Below, in pieces: positions 1 to 6,422 of a stretch of 8,486 nt of DNA. Made by a program: the position numbers and the translations under genes. A model generated the notes under the pieces. It was not told the origin of the DNA. It searched no databases and saw nothing but the letters and a program-made list of their open reading frames with translations. Position 1 is the stretch's first letter, and every line of letters starts with the position of its first letter. Source of the stretch: an uncultured Oxalobacteraceae bacterium. Lineage in GTDB: Bacteria; Pseudomonadota; Gammaproteobacteria; Burkholderiales; Burkholderiaceae. The stretch is taken from the NCBI GenBank assembly GCA_946478765.1, contig CAMLDH010000151.1, positions 1 through 8,486 on the forward strand, in the 5' to 3' direction.

Positions 1-40
1 CCCCCCCCCCCCCCCCCCCCCCCCCCCCCCTTTTTTTTTT
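1..40. other. Poly-C/poly-T contig-end artefact
   Basis: Thirty consecutive C followed by ten consecutive T, directly next to sequencing adapter. This is seen in the sequence. I infer that it is a sequencing or library artefact at the contig edge, not genomic DNA. Confidence 0.93.
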
Positions 41-98
41 AATGATACCGCGACCCCCGAGATCTACACTCTTTCCCTACACGACGCTCTTCCGATCT
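41..98 (+). other. Illumina P5 / TruSeq Read-1 adapter
   Basis: These 58 bases match the Illumina P5 plus Read-1 sequencing-primer oligonucleotide from memory, with two substitutions (positions 49 and 56). The segment ends in the characteristic GCTCTTCCGATCT at 86-98. Genomic sequence therefore starts at 99. Translating through the adapter adds a false DRKSVV tail to the minus-strand gene that enters it. Confidence 0.97.
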
Positions 99-766
99 AG
101 AAAACCCTTGTCGAGAACAGCTTGGTTGAAGTAGATGTGCTTATCAAGGCCTTTGACGAAGACGAATATCCGGTTCCCGATGGACATCGCTGAAGGTGCG
201 ACGTCGGTAAGGCCATTACCCTGTACTTCAATCCATTGGGGCAGAAAACCCTGATCGAGAACCGCCTGGTTGAAGTAGATACGCCCATTGAGTCCCTTGA
301 TAAAGACGAATATTCGGTTCCCGATGGACATCGCTGAAGGTGCGACGTCGGTGAGACCGTTGCCCTGCACTTCAATCCATTGGGGCAGAAAACCCTGATC
401 GAGAACAGCTTGGTTGAAATAGATGTGCTTATCAAGGCCTTTGACGAAGACGAATATCCGGTTCCCGATGGACATCGCTGAAGGTGCAGCATCGGTGAGA
501 CCGTTACCTTGCACCTCAACCCACCCCACGGGTGCATGCCCCAGAATCGCGTTATTATAAAAAATGTGTCTCTCGGTGTTTGTGGCGAAAAAGTAAATAC
601 TGTTGCCAACCTTGCAGGAGCCCGGCGCTGCATCCGATATAAAAGGGTCCGCCAAGTGGGCTGCATGCGCAGCGGAGAAGAAGTCCGCACTGGATATCAA
701 GGAGGAGAGCGCAGCGCCACCCAGTCCGAACTTAACCAAAAAATCTCGACGCGATTGAGTGCTCAT
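99..766 (-). CDS. Tat-exported 48-residue-repeat (beta-propeller-like) protein, 3' partial
   Basis: The first 222 residues are genomic; the C-terminus is lost at the contig edge. Residues 1-35 form a twin-arginine signal peptide: SRRDFLVK at 5-12, a hydrophobic stretch to about 32, and a likely cleavage site after AHA near 36. This predicts export of a folded protein to the periplasm or outside. From residue 39 the protein is built of 48-residue units (39-86 divergent, 87-134 and 135-182 nearly identical, 183-222 cut). Each unit has an APSAMS-type turn, a GNRIFVF strand, a HIYFNQ strand and a QWIEVQ strand. This pattern resembles DUF346/PLL-type lectin beta-propellers, in which each unit is a blade; the assignment is inference. 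The ATG at 766 is supported by AAGGAA at 775-780. Such propellers usually have about seven blades, so half or more may be missing. A tectonin-like or other carbohydrate-binding repeat protein is an alternative. Confidence 0.8.
101..508 (-). repeat. 144-bp tandem coding repeats
   Basis: Three head-to-tail units (508-365, 364-221, 220-101 cut) encode 48 residues each. The block CGGTTCCCGATGGACATCGC recurs at 171, 315 and 459, exactly 144 bp apart, and most of each unit is nearly identical at DNA level. This points to recent duplication or gene conversion. Copy number next to the contig edge may be under-assembled. Confidence 0.93.
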
Positions 767-1097
767 GATCCCATTTCCTTTTTAATCTTCTCAAGAAACA
801 GCCATTAAGATGTCATTCCTTATTACCAATTATTTATGGCATCTTGTCTTTGATATGCCTCGCCGATTTTGGCGAGTTGCTTTGCTGATGTTACGTAGCC
901 CGAAACGCCTGAAGCTTGTTTAATAACGCTAAGTAATTGAAGAGTGCCGAGTTCTCAGCATTCAACATTGCATGCATGAATCACCTGTTGCCGCCCAGCT
1001 TGCCTCACGGCGAGGATCAACTGTCTGTGATCGCGTGATTCAGTCGCCGAAGGCTTGGTGCGCGCCACTACATTTGTCGCAAAGGAAATTGTTGGGA
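767..1097. other. Intergenic stretch with no gene seen
   Basis: I see no convincing coding region, RNA gene or recognisable element here. The left end must hold the leader and promoter of the minus-strand exported-protein gene. The only local structure is a short hairpin at 859-876. This stretch reads as more A+T-rich than the tni region to its right. Confidence 0.6.
859..876. repeat. Short hairpin CTCGCC/GGCGAG
   Basis: A perfect 6-bp inverted repeat, CTCGCC (859-864) and GGCGAG (871-876), around a 6-base loop. It lies about 95 bp upstream of the start codon of the minus-strand exported-protein gene. There is no clean U-tract on either strand, so a terminator role is weak. It could be an operator or chance. 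Confidence 0.35.
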
Positions 1098-1116
1098 GTC
1101 AGAGCACTGCTCTGAC
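1098..1116. repeat. 19-bp perfect palindrome at IS-remnant edge
   Basis: GTCAGAGCA-C-TGCTCTGAC has 9-bp arms around one central base. Its right arm ends where recognisable IS3-family transposase coding sequence starts (GACGCCGTGGC). It may mark the breakpoint where the IS was truncated, or be an unrelated operator or insertion target. Confidence 0.6.
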
Positions 1117-1331
1117 GCCGTGGCGAACGCTTCTTCCTGAACCTCAAGATGGAGCGGGTCTGGCAACGCGACTATGCGAACCATGCGGAGGCCAAAACCG
1201 ACATTACCGCCTACATCGTGGGATTCTATAACTGCCAACGGCTGCATTCCATATTGAGCAATCTGCCACTTTCCGTCTTTGAGCGGAACATGGCTACCAA
1301 AAAACCTATTGTTGTGTCCGAAATTACTTGA
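1114..1331 (+). pseudogene. IS3-family transposase (OrfB) C-terminal remnant
   Basis: The reading frame from about 1119 to the TGA at 1331 gives GERFFLNLKMERVWQRDYAN and continues to PIVVSEIT. This is the familiar C-terminal end of IS3-family OrfB (rve/DDE) transposases, including the ERFF-LK block with the catalytic-region glutamate and the YNxQRLHS motif. The preceding DAV residues lie in another frame (GAC GCC GTG), so one base appears lost near 1122-1127. Nothing resembling the rest of the ~280-aa OrfB or of OrfA lies upstream. The ATG at 1149 is an internal methionine, not a start. The remnant should be inactive. It lies 100 bp left of the transposon inverted repeat, so it belongs to the flanking DNA. 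Confidence 0.85.
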
Positions 1332-1431
1332 CCACTACAACCTTCACCCTCATCGTGATGGCGCCTACTATTGCTACTTAAACTCTAGTTCATAAAACCC
1401 TCGTTTTTTTGACTTCCCGCAAAGGGATGTC

Positions 1432-1456
1432 TGTCATTTTCAGAAGGCGACTGCAC
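1432..1456 (+). repeat. Terminal inverted repeat (IRt type), 25 bp
   Basis: TGTCATTTTCAGAAGGCGAC followed by TGCAC. From memory this differs at a single base from the IRt of Tn402/Tn5053 elements, and it lies at the tniA-proximal end as expected. Transposition in this family makes 5-bp target duplications. The left flank is ATGTC (1427-1431), but the partner copy cannot be identified because the right end is missing. Confidence 0.93.
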
Positions 1457-1529
1457 CATTCTTCTGGCTCGGACGACGATTGTGCGCATATGTCCTGACT
1501 TGCCTTTGATCAGTAGTCGCCTTCACCAT
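1441..1529 (+). repeat. Pair of 19-bp TniA-binding-type repeats
   Basis: Copy 1 (1441-1459, inside the terminal repeat) reads CAGAAGGCGACTGCACCAT. Copy 2 (1511-1529) reads CAGTAGTCGCCTTCACCAT. They agree at 15 of 19 positions, lie in the same orientation and are 70 bp apart. Tn402/Tn5053 ends are known to carry several 19-bp repeats bound by the transposase; the binding role here is by analogy. Confidence 0.8.
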
Positions 1530-1575
1530 CATCGTCTATGCTGAATACTCCTATGCACAGAAGTGAGGTGCTGGC

Positions 1576-3252
1576 GTGGCAGAAGAAATACAGCGCGTAG
1601 CCGAGCAAGGTGTCTTGAAGCTGCCCGATGCCGTCTGGGAGTTGGCGCGGCAGCGAACGGATATAGTAGGACCGCTTGCGGCGCTTGAGGTCGTCGGCCA
1701 TCAGGCCGCCGATGCCGCAGCGCATTCATTGGGCTTGTCTAGGCGACAGGTATACGTCTTGATCCGGCGCGCTCGGCAGGGCTCCGGTTTGGTCACGGAC
1801 CTTGCGCCGGGCCAATCCAGCGGCGGTAAAGGCAAGGGACGCTTGCCGGAGCCGGTCGAGATCATCATCCGCGAGCTGTTGCACAAGCGGTTTCTGACCC
1901 GGCAGAAGCGAAGTCTGGCGGCGCTGTACCGTGAAGTAACACAGGTGTGCAAGGCGCGGAAGCTGCGAGTGCCGGCCCGCAACACTGTGGCTTTGCGCAT
2001 TGCCAGCCTGGACCCGCTAAAAGTGGCGCGCAGCCGGGGCGGCCCGGATGCAGCCCGTGACTTGCAAGGTGTCGGCGGCGTCCCGCCCGAAGTCACTATA
2101 CCGCTGGAGCAAGTGCAAATCGACCATACGGTCATCGATCTGATCATCGTCGATGAGCGCGACCGGCAGCCCATCGGACGCCCTTATCTGACGGTCGCCA
2201 TCGACGTATTCACGCGCTGCGTGCTCGGCATGGTGGTCACGCTGGAAGCACCGTCCGCCGTCTCCGTCGGCCTTTGCCTGGCCCACGCTGCCTGTGACAA
2301 ACGCCCGAGGTTGGAACGTCTGGACGTGGAAATGGATTGGCCGATGAGCGGCAAGCCCAGGCAGCTGTATCTGGACAATGCGGCCGAGTTCAAGAGCGAG
2401 GCGCTGCGCCGTGGCTGCGAACAGCATGGCATTCAGTTGAGCTATCGCCCGCCGGGCCTGCCGCACTTTGGTGGCATCGTGGAGCGGATCATCGGCACCG
2501 CGATGCAGATGATCCACGAATTGCCGGGCACGACGTTTTCCAACCCGGACCAACGCGCCAAGTACGATTCGGAAGGCATGGCGGCGCTGACGCTGCGCGA
2601 GCTGGAGCGCTGGCTCACCCTGGCGATCGGCGCCTATCACGGCTCCGTGCATGGAAGCCTGCTCCAGCCGCCGGAGGCGCTATGGGCCGATGCCGTAGCC
2701 CGTTCCGGCACGCCGGCCATCGTCACGCACGCGACTGCTTTCCTGGTTGATTTCCTGCCGGTGATCCGACGCACACTGACCCGGACCGGCTTTGTCATCG
2801 ACCACATCCACTACTATGCCGATGCGCTTAAGCCATGGATCGCTCGGCGCGACAGCTTGCCAGCTTTCCTGATCCGGCGCGACCCGCGCGATATCAGCCG
2901 GATATGGGTGCTGGAACCTGAGGGGCAACACTATCTGGAAATCCCCTACCGCACCTTGTCCCATCCCGCCATCACGCTGTGGGAACAACGCCAGGCGCTG
3001 GTCCGCTTGCGGCAGCTCGGACGTGAACAGGTGGACGAGGCGGCGCTGTTCCGCATGATCCGGCAGATGCGCGACATCGTGGATACCGCCCGGCAAACCA
3101 CGCGCAAGGCTCGACGCGATGCGGAACGGCTGCAGCATCTCAAGACCCTATCGCCATCGAGCAGGCCCGCCCCGCCGGTGGCTGACATACCTGATGCCCA
3201 AGCCGATAGCCAGCCGCCGGCCACGCCATTCGACCAGATCGAGGAGTGGTAG
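1576..3252 (+). CDS. tniA: TniA transposase, DDE type
   Basis: Catalytic transposase of the Tn402/Tn5053 family, related to TnsB and MuA. It binds the end repeats and performs DNA strand transfer to make cointegrates. The product is 558 aa, the usual full length. An N-terminal helix-turn-helix lies at about residues 50-67 (LGLSRRQVYVLIRRAR). The rve integrase core follows, with candidate catalytic residues D183 (QIDHT), D267 (YLDNAAEF) and E303 (GGIVERIIG), giving D-35-E spacing. The C-terminal half carries the Mu-type beta-barrel region and a basic, charged tail likely to contact TniB. The start is the GTG at 1576, preceded by GAGG at 1565-1568, and the sequence aligns there with remembered TniA N-termini. 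The stop lies 2 bp before tniB. No disruption is seen. Confidence 0.96.
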   Translation: MAEEIQRVAEQGVLKLPDAVWELARQRTDIVGPLAALEVVGHQAADAAAHSLGLSRRQVYVLIRRARQGSGLVTDLAPGQSSGGKGKGRLPEPVEIIIRELLHKRFLTRQKRSLAALYREVTQVCKARKLRVPARNTVALRIASLDPLKVARSRGGPDAARDLQGVGGVPPEVTIPLEQVQIDHTVIDLIIVDERDRQPIGRPYLTVAIDVFTRCVLGMVVTLEAPSAVSVGLCLAHAACDKRPRLERLDVEMDWPMSGKPRQLYLDNAAEFKSEALRRGCEQHGIQLSYRPPGLPHFGGIVERIIGTAMQMIHELPGTTFSNPDQRAKYDSEGMAALTLRELERWLTLAIGAYHGSVHGSLLQPPEALWADAVARSGTPAIVTHATAFLVDFLPVIRRTLTRTGFVIDHIHYYADALKPWIARRDSLPAFLIRRDPRDISRIWVLEPEGQHYLEIPYRTLSHPAITLWEQRQALVRLRQLGREQVDEAALFRMIRQMRDIVDTARQTTRKARRDAERLQHLKTLSPSSRPAPPVADIPDAQADSQPPATPFDQIEEW

Positions 3253-3254
3253 CC

Positions 3255-4163
3255 ATGGACGAATTTCCCGCCATCGACCTATCCCACCTTCTGCCGGCCG
3301 CACAGGGTCTGGCCCGCCTGCCGGCGACCGAGCGCATTCAGCGCATCCGAGCCGACCGCTGGATTGGCTATCCGCGCGCGGTCGAAGCACTGAACCGGCT
3401 GGAAACTCTGTTTGCGTGGCCGAGCAAGCAGCGCATGCCCAACCTCTTGTTGGTCGGCCCGACCAACAACGGCAAGTCGATGATCATCGAGAAATTCCGG
3501 CGTACTCATCCCACCATATCCAGCGACAACCAGGAGCACATCCCGGTGTTGTGCGTGCAGATGCCATCGGAGCCTTCGGTCACGCGCTTCTATGTGGCCC
3601 TGCTCGCCGCCATGGGCGCGCCGCTGCGCCCGCGCCAGCGGTTGCCGGAGATGGAGCAATTGGCGTTGTCGCTGCTGCGCCGCATCAGGGTGCGCATGCT
3701 GGTGATCGACGAGCTGCATAACGTTCTTGCCGGCAATAGCGTCAACCGGCGGGAATTCCTCAATCTGCTGCGCTTTCTCGGCAACGAGCTGCGCATCCCG
3801 TTGGTCGGGGTTGGCACGCGCGAGGCTTATCTTGTCATCCGGTCGGACGATCAACTGGAAAACCGCTTCGAGCCCATCATGCTGCCACTGTGGGAAGCCA
3901 ACGAGGACTGCTACTCGTTGCTGGCGAGCTTCACCGCGTCGTTCCCGCTGCGGCGAAGCTCGCCGATCGCCACGCCGGACATGGCCCGCTATCTGCTGAC
4001 CCGCAGTGAGGGTACCATCGGCGAACTGGCACACCTGTTGATAGCGGCGGCCGTCGCCGCCGTGGAAAGCGGGGAGGAAGCTATCAACCACCGCACGCTC
4101 AGCATGGCCGACTACGCAGGCCCCAGCGAGCGGCGCCGGCAGTTCGAGCGGGAGTTGATGTGA
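3255..4163 (+). CDS. tniB: TniB AAA+ ATPase
   Basis: ATP-dependent target-selection and transposase-activating protein, equivalent to TnsC or MuB. The Walker A motif is GPTNNGKS at residues 68-75, and Walker B is LVIDE at about 149-153 followed by LHNVLAGNS (sensor/arginine-rich region VNRREF nearby). I chose the ATG at 3255 (302 aa) over the GTG at 3246 because GAGGAG lies at 3241-3246 and MDEFPxIDLSHL is the remembered family N-terminus. The gene starts just after the tniA stop and its last four bases overlap tniQ, so translation is probably coupled. The ORF is intact and full length. Confidence 0.96.
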   Translation: MDEFPAIDLSHLLPAAQGLARLPATERIQRIRADRWIGYPRAVEALNRLETLFAWPSKQRMPNLLLVGPTNNGKSMIIEKFRRTHPTISSDNQEHIPVLCVQMPSEPSVTRFYVALLAAMGAPLRPRQRLPEMEQLALSLLRRIRVRMLVIDELHNVLAGNSVNRREFLNLLRFLGNELRIPLVGVGTREAYLVIRSDDQLENRFEPIMLPLWEANEDCYSLLASFTASFPLRRSSPIATPDMARYLLTRSEGTIGELAHLLIAAAVAAVESGEEAINHRTLSMADYAGPSERRRQFERELM

Positions 4164-5377
4164 GCCCGGCACAACGCTGGCCGCTGCATCCGGCCCCCAA
4201 GGACGGCGAGGCATTGTCCTCCTGGCTACATCGTGTCGCCGACTGTTACCAGATGGATGTGCGCGAGTTGCTGGAGTGCGATCTTGGCCACGGCCAGATC
4301 GACGACCTCGACACTGCGCCGCCGATACCGCTGTTGATCGCTCTGGCTCGGCGCAGCGGCATCGAGCTGGACCGCCTGCGTTGCATGAGTTTCGCCGGCT
4401 GGACGCCGTGGCTCCTAGACAGTCTTGACGACGCGGTGCCGTCCGCCCTAGAAATCTATGTTTTCCAGTTGTCGGTTCTGCTGCCAAAGCGAAACCGAAA
4501 AACGCGGTCGATCACGAGTTGGCGCGCCTGGCTGCCGATGCGGCCGCTGTGTCGGGCGTGCCCGCGCTGCATCCGCGATTCGACGGAACATTCGCTGCCG
4601 CTCATGTGGCAATTGCCATTGCTGCTGAGCTGCCCGACGCATGGCTGCTGGTTGGAGCCCTATTTGGGAGTGACTGGGCAGTTCGTGGGCTGGGAAAACG
4701 CTTCATGTGAACCGCGACCGGCCAGTGCGCCGATTTCGGCGATGGACCGGCGCACCTGGCAGGCACTCACGGCAGGATACGTCGAGCTGCCGCGCCGCCG
4801 TGTCCACGCCGGACTTTGGTTTCGGCTGCTACGCACTTTGTTAGACGAGTTGAACACACCGATCTCGCTGTGTGGATCATACGGTGGAGCTATCCGTTAC
4901 GTATGGGAGCGATGCGGCCAGCCGCTCCGTGCCGGGCAGAATCAATGGCATCCCTATGAGATTTTGGCCGCCCCAGTGCAGTTGCAAATGCTGGAGGCAG
5001 CCGCGACCGCAATCCAGTTGATCGAATCGGAGATTTTGAGTCCAGGTGGAGCGTTCGCGGGACTATTCTTGCTGGAACCGCAGAGTGAATTCACAACCGG
5101 ACTGCAAGCCGATGCTGGACAGAAAGAACCCGTCAACTACTGGCGAGAGGCGGCAGAAGCGATCGAAGAAGCCGTTCTTGAGGCGCGGCACAATCCTGAG
5201 ACGGCCCGCTCGCTGTTCCGGTTGGCGTCGTATGGACGGCGTGACCCTGCCTCCTTGGAGCAACTGCGAGCCATGTTTGCCAAAGAGCAAATTCCGCCCG
5301 AATTTCTGTTACATTATGAGCCAGAAGAACCCTTTACATGTCTTAAATTAAATAACGGGTTAAGTGACAGTTTTTGA
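4160..5377 (+). CDS. tniQ: TniQ transposition targeting protein
   Basis: TniQ/TnsD-family protein of 405 aa, needed for transposition with TniA and TniB and thought to guide target choice. A cysteine-rich zinc motif is visible: C131, C134, C137 (LCRACPRC) then C158, H161, C163 (LSCPTHGC). The N-terminus (RWPLHPAPKDGEALSSWLHR) is typical of the family. The GTG start at 4160 overlaps the tniB stop (GTGA), which supports both the start and operon coupling. The stop at 5375-5377 falls inside the res region, so tniQ and res overlap slightly. There are no CRISPR-associated genes nearby, so this is the classical tni type, not a CRISPR-guided transposon. Confidence 0.93.
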   Translation: MSPAQRWPLHPAPKDGEALSSWLHRVADCYQMDVRELLECDLGHGQIDDLDTAPPIPLLIALARRSGIELDRLRCMSFAGWTPWLLDSLDDAVPSALEIYVFQLSVLLPKRNRKTRSITSWRAWLPMRPLCRACPRCIRDSTEHSLPLMWQLPLLLSCPTHGCWLEPYLGVTGQFVGWENASCEPRPASAPISAMDRRTWQALTAGYVELPRRRVHAGLWFRLLRTLLDELNTPISLCGSYGGAIRYVWERCGQPLRAGQNQWHPYEILAAPVQLQMLEAAATAIQLIESEILSPGGAFAGLFLLEPQSEFTTGLQADAGQKEPVNYWREAAEAIEEAVLEARHNPETARSLFRLASYGRRDPASLEQLRAMFAKEQIPPEFLLHYEPEEPFTCLKLNNGLSDSF

Positions 5378-5430
5378 TGATTGGCAAGTGGCAGGACAGA
5401 CTGTCACACAATCGACCGTATAAGTGACAA
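5361..5430 (+). promoter_or_regulatory. res recombination site for TniR
   Basis: Upstream of tniR lie GTGACAG (5364-5370) and its exact inverse CTGTCAC (5401-5407). A third half-site, GTGACAA, lies at 5424-5430. TAAGTGACA is directly repeated at 5361 and 5421. In this family res sits between tniQ and tniR, and the resolvase both recombines it and represses its own promoter. Subsite limits are my estimate. Confidence 0.75.
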
Positions 5431-5438
5431 GTGAAATC

Positions 5439-6050
5439 ATGCTAATTGGATACATGCGGGTATCGAAGGCCGACGGCTCGCAAACGACGCACTTGCAGCG
5501 AGATGCGCTGGAGTTGGCCGGTGTTGACCCGAAGCATCTCTACGAAGATCAGGCGTCGGGAAAACGGGAAGATCGCCCTGGCTTGGCCGCCTGTCTCAAG
5601 GCGTTGCGCGAAGGCGATACGCTGGCAGTTTGGAAACTGGACAGGCTGGGCCGGGATTTGCGCCATTTGATCAATACGGTGCATGACCTGACCGCGCGCG
5701 GGGTGGGCCTGAAGGTACTGACCGGACACGGCGCGGCGATTGATACGACAAGCGCGGCCGGCAAGTTGGTATTCGGCATTTTTGCCGCGTTGGCTGAGTT
5801 CGAGCGCGAGCTGATTTCCGAGCGCACCGTTGCCGGGTTGGCGTCTGCACGGGCGAGAGGGCGTAGCGGAGGGCGTCCGTTCAAGATGACAGTTCCCAAG
5901 TTGCGCCTGGCGATGGCATCCATGGGAAAACCGGAAACCAAGGTGAGCGCTCTTTGTGAAGAACTTGGCATTACCCGGCAGACCTTGTACCGGCATGTGT
6001 CACCCAAGGGGGAATTGCGTCCCGACGGTGAAAAGTTGATAAAACCATGA
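5439..6050 (+). CDS. tniR: TniR serine resolvase
   Basis: Small serine recombinase that resolves the cointegrate made by TniA/TniB/TniQ by acting on res. It is 203 aa from the ATG at 5439 (MLIGYMRVSK). The candidate catalytic serine is S9, with the arginine-rich KLDRLGRDLRHL block downstream and the AALAEFERELISERT helix leading into the DNA-binding part. A C-terminal helix-turn-helix is visible (ELGITRQTLYRHV). The upstream in-frame GTG at 5424 overlaps res half-site sequence and adds residues not usual for the family, so I reject it. Expression is probably autoregulated through res. The gene ends with TGA at 6048-6050. An intact resolvase is notable in an element lacking its right end. Confidence 0.95.
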   Translation: MLIGYMRVSKADGSQTTHLQRDALELAGVDPKHLYEDQASGKREDRPGLAACLKALREGDTLAVWKLDRLGRDLRHLINTVHDLTARGVGLKVLTGHGAAIDTTSAAGKLVFGIFAALAEFERELISERTVAGLASARARGRSGGRPFKMTVPKLRLAMASMGKPETKVSALCEELGITRQTLYRHVSPKGELRPDGEKLIKP

Positions 6051-6148
6051 TTTTTCGAAGCATCTTGAATAACTGGTTGGCTGCTTTCGGCCAGAACCAG
6101 CCGGTCATAGCAATGGCTCAATCCCCGGAAGCCGACATTAGGATTCTT
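6051..6148. other. Unassigned junction between tniR and intI remnant
   Basis: About 98 bp separate the tniR stop from the point where integrase homology fades. I looked on both strands for the second 25-bp terminal repeat or a 19-bp TniA repeat and found none. The plus-strand reading frame beginning at 6047 crosses this stretch but is antisense to intI and is not a credible gene. Confidence 0.6.
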
Positions 6149-6286
6149 GATATACCATCTGGCCCAGTACACCTAGACACGCTCGGTGCGCAGACTATAA
6201 TGATTGTTACGAATGGACCGCCGAAGCTGATCAAGCAGCTTGGGTGGTTGACTTGGGGCAGGATTTTGGGTGACGTCTTTCATCAT
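6149..6286 (-). pseudogene. intI: Truncated integron integrase (IntI), N-terminal 46 codons
   Basis: Reading leftwards from the ATG at 6286, the frame gives KLLDQLRRSIRNNHYSLRTE at residues 16-35, then V, a TAG stop (6175-6173), and VYWARWYI. This matches the start of integron integrases as I remember IntI1 ([20 protein letters not shown], then AYVNWVRAFI). The TAG stands where a conserved tyrosine is expected. After residue 46 (about 6149) the homology ends, so most of the SAM-like DNA-binding domain and the whole catalytic tyrosine-recombinase domain (RHRY residues) are gone. The gene is divergent from the attI site and cassettes to its right, as in all integrons. Its tail faces the tail of tniR. 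It cannot encode an active integrase. A XerC/D-type recombinase is the only serious alternative, and the neighbouring attI and attC sites argue against it. Confidence 0.85.
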
Positions 6287-6291
6287 TAATT

Positions 6292-6315
6292 AATACTGTA
6301 TAAATAAGCAGTATT
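6292..6315 (-). promoter_or_regulatory. LexA (SOS) box over the intI promoter
   Basis: TACTGTATAAATAAGCAGTA (6294-6313) has the CTG-N10-CAG layout of LexA operators. The flanking bases extend it to perfect 7-bp arms, AATACTG and CAGTATT. It ends 6 bp before the intI start codon. On the minus strand it covers a plausible -10, TATACA (6302-6297), placed 16 bp from a -35-like TTGCAG (6324-6319). SOS control of intI is well known in other integrons; here the operator outlives its gene. Confidence 0.8.
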
Positions 6316-6364
6316 TTGCTGCAAGCCAGGCTGGATCAGCTTTGTAGAGGATCAAGAAAAATGT

Positions 6365-6422
6365 TTTATCAGTCAGCGTGCCGGTTTATCAGTCAGACCG
6401 TGACGTATAAAACTAGTTAGCC
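6365..6422 (+). promoter_or_regulatory. attI-like integron recombination site
   Basis: The core GTTAGCC (6416-6422, cut expected after the first G) borders the first cassette and lies between the intI remnant and the cassettes, where attI belongs. Two exact 12-bp direct repeats, TTTATCAGTCAG at 6365-6376 and 6385-6396, lie upstream. They resemble in layout the extra integrase-binding direct repeats of attI1. I see no attC-type R'' box to the left, so this is attI-like and not the end of an earlier cassette. A TATAAA at 6406-6411 could be the -10 of a weak cassette promoter, but no good -35 is seen. Confidence 0.7.

Larger units (their letters stand above)
1432..6050 (+). mobile_element. Tn402/Tn5053-family transposition module (tniABQ-res-tniR)
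   Basis: Order and spacing match the family: terminal inverted repeat, tniA, tniB, tniQ, res, tniR, all on the plus strand. All four genes are open and full length, so the proteins needed for cointegrate formation and resolution should be present. No mercury, integron 3'-conserved-segment or other cargo follows tniR, and I find no right-hand inverted repeat. I give 6050 as the last base that can be assigned to the element; its true right boundary is unknown. Without a second terminal repeat it is probably not mobile as it stands. Confidence 0.9.

Noticed and set aside
509..808. 99-aa plus-strand frame
   Set aside because: Antisense to the Tat signal peptide and first repeat of the exported protein; no ribosome-binding site or family features.
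1149..1331. 60-aa frame as a complete small gene
   Set aside because: Homology continues upstream of the ATG into the IS3-family ERFFLNLK block, so it is a transposase fragment and not an independent gene.
1338..1356. CCTTCACCCTCATCGT resembling the internal TniA repeat region at 1520
   Set aside because: It lies outside the inverted repeat, lacks the CAG half of the 19-bp motif, and is short enough to be chance or the end of the old IS element.
3279..4487. 402-aa minus-strand frame across tniB and tniQ
   Set aside because: Long antisense frame expected in G+C-rich coding DNA; low-complexity Arg/Gln/Ala-rich composition, and the plus-strand genes are clear family members.
4160..5377. TniQ as sign of a CRISPR-associated transposon
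   Set aside because: No cas genes, CRISPR repeats or Tn7-like TnsA are present. Resolvase, res and the 25-bp inverted repeat identify the Tn402/Tn5053 type.
5549..6172. 207-aa minus-strand frame opposite tniR
   Set aside because: It is the continuation of the intI stub frame after its TAG into tniR antisense. Past residue ~8 it has no integrase similarity, and tniR on the other strand is certain.
6047..6289. 80-aa plus-strand frame starting at the tniR stop (ATGA overlap)
   Set aside because: It is antisense to the intI remnant and its LexA-linked start, which explains the sequence. It shows no recognisable family; the ATGA overlap is chance.
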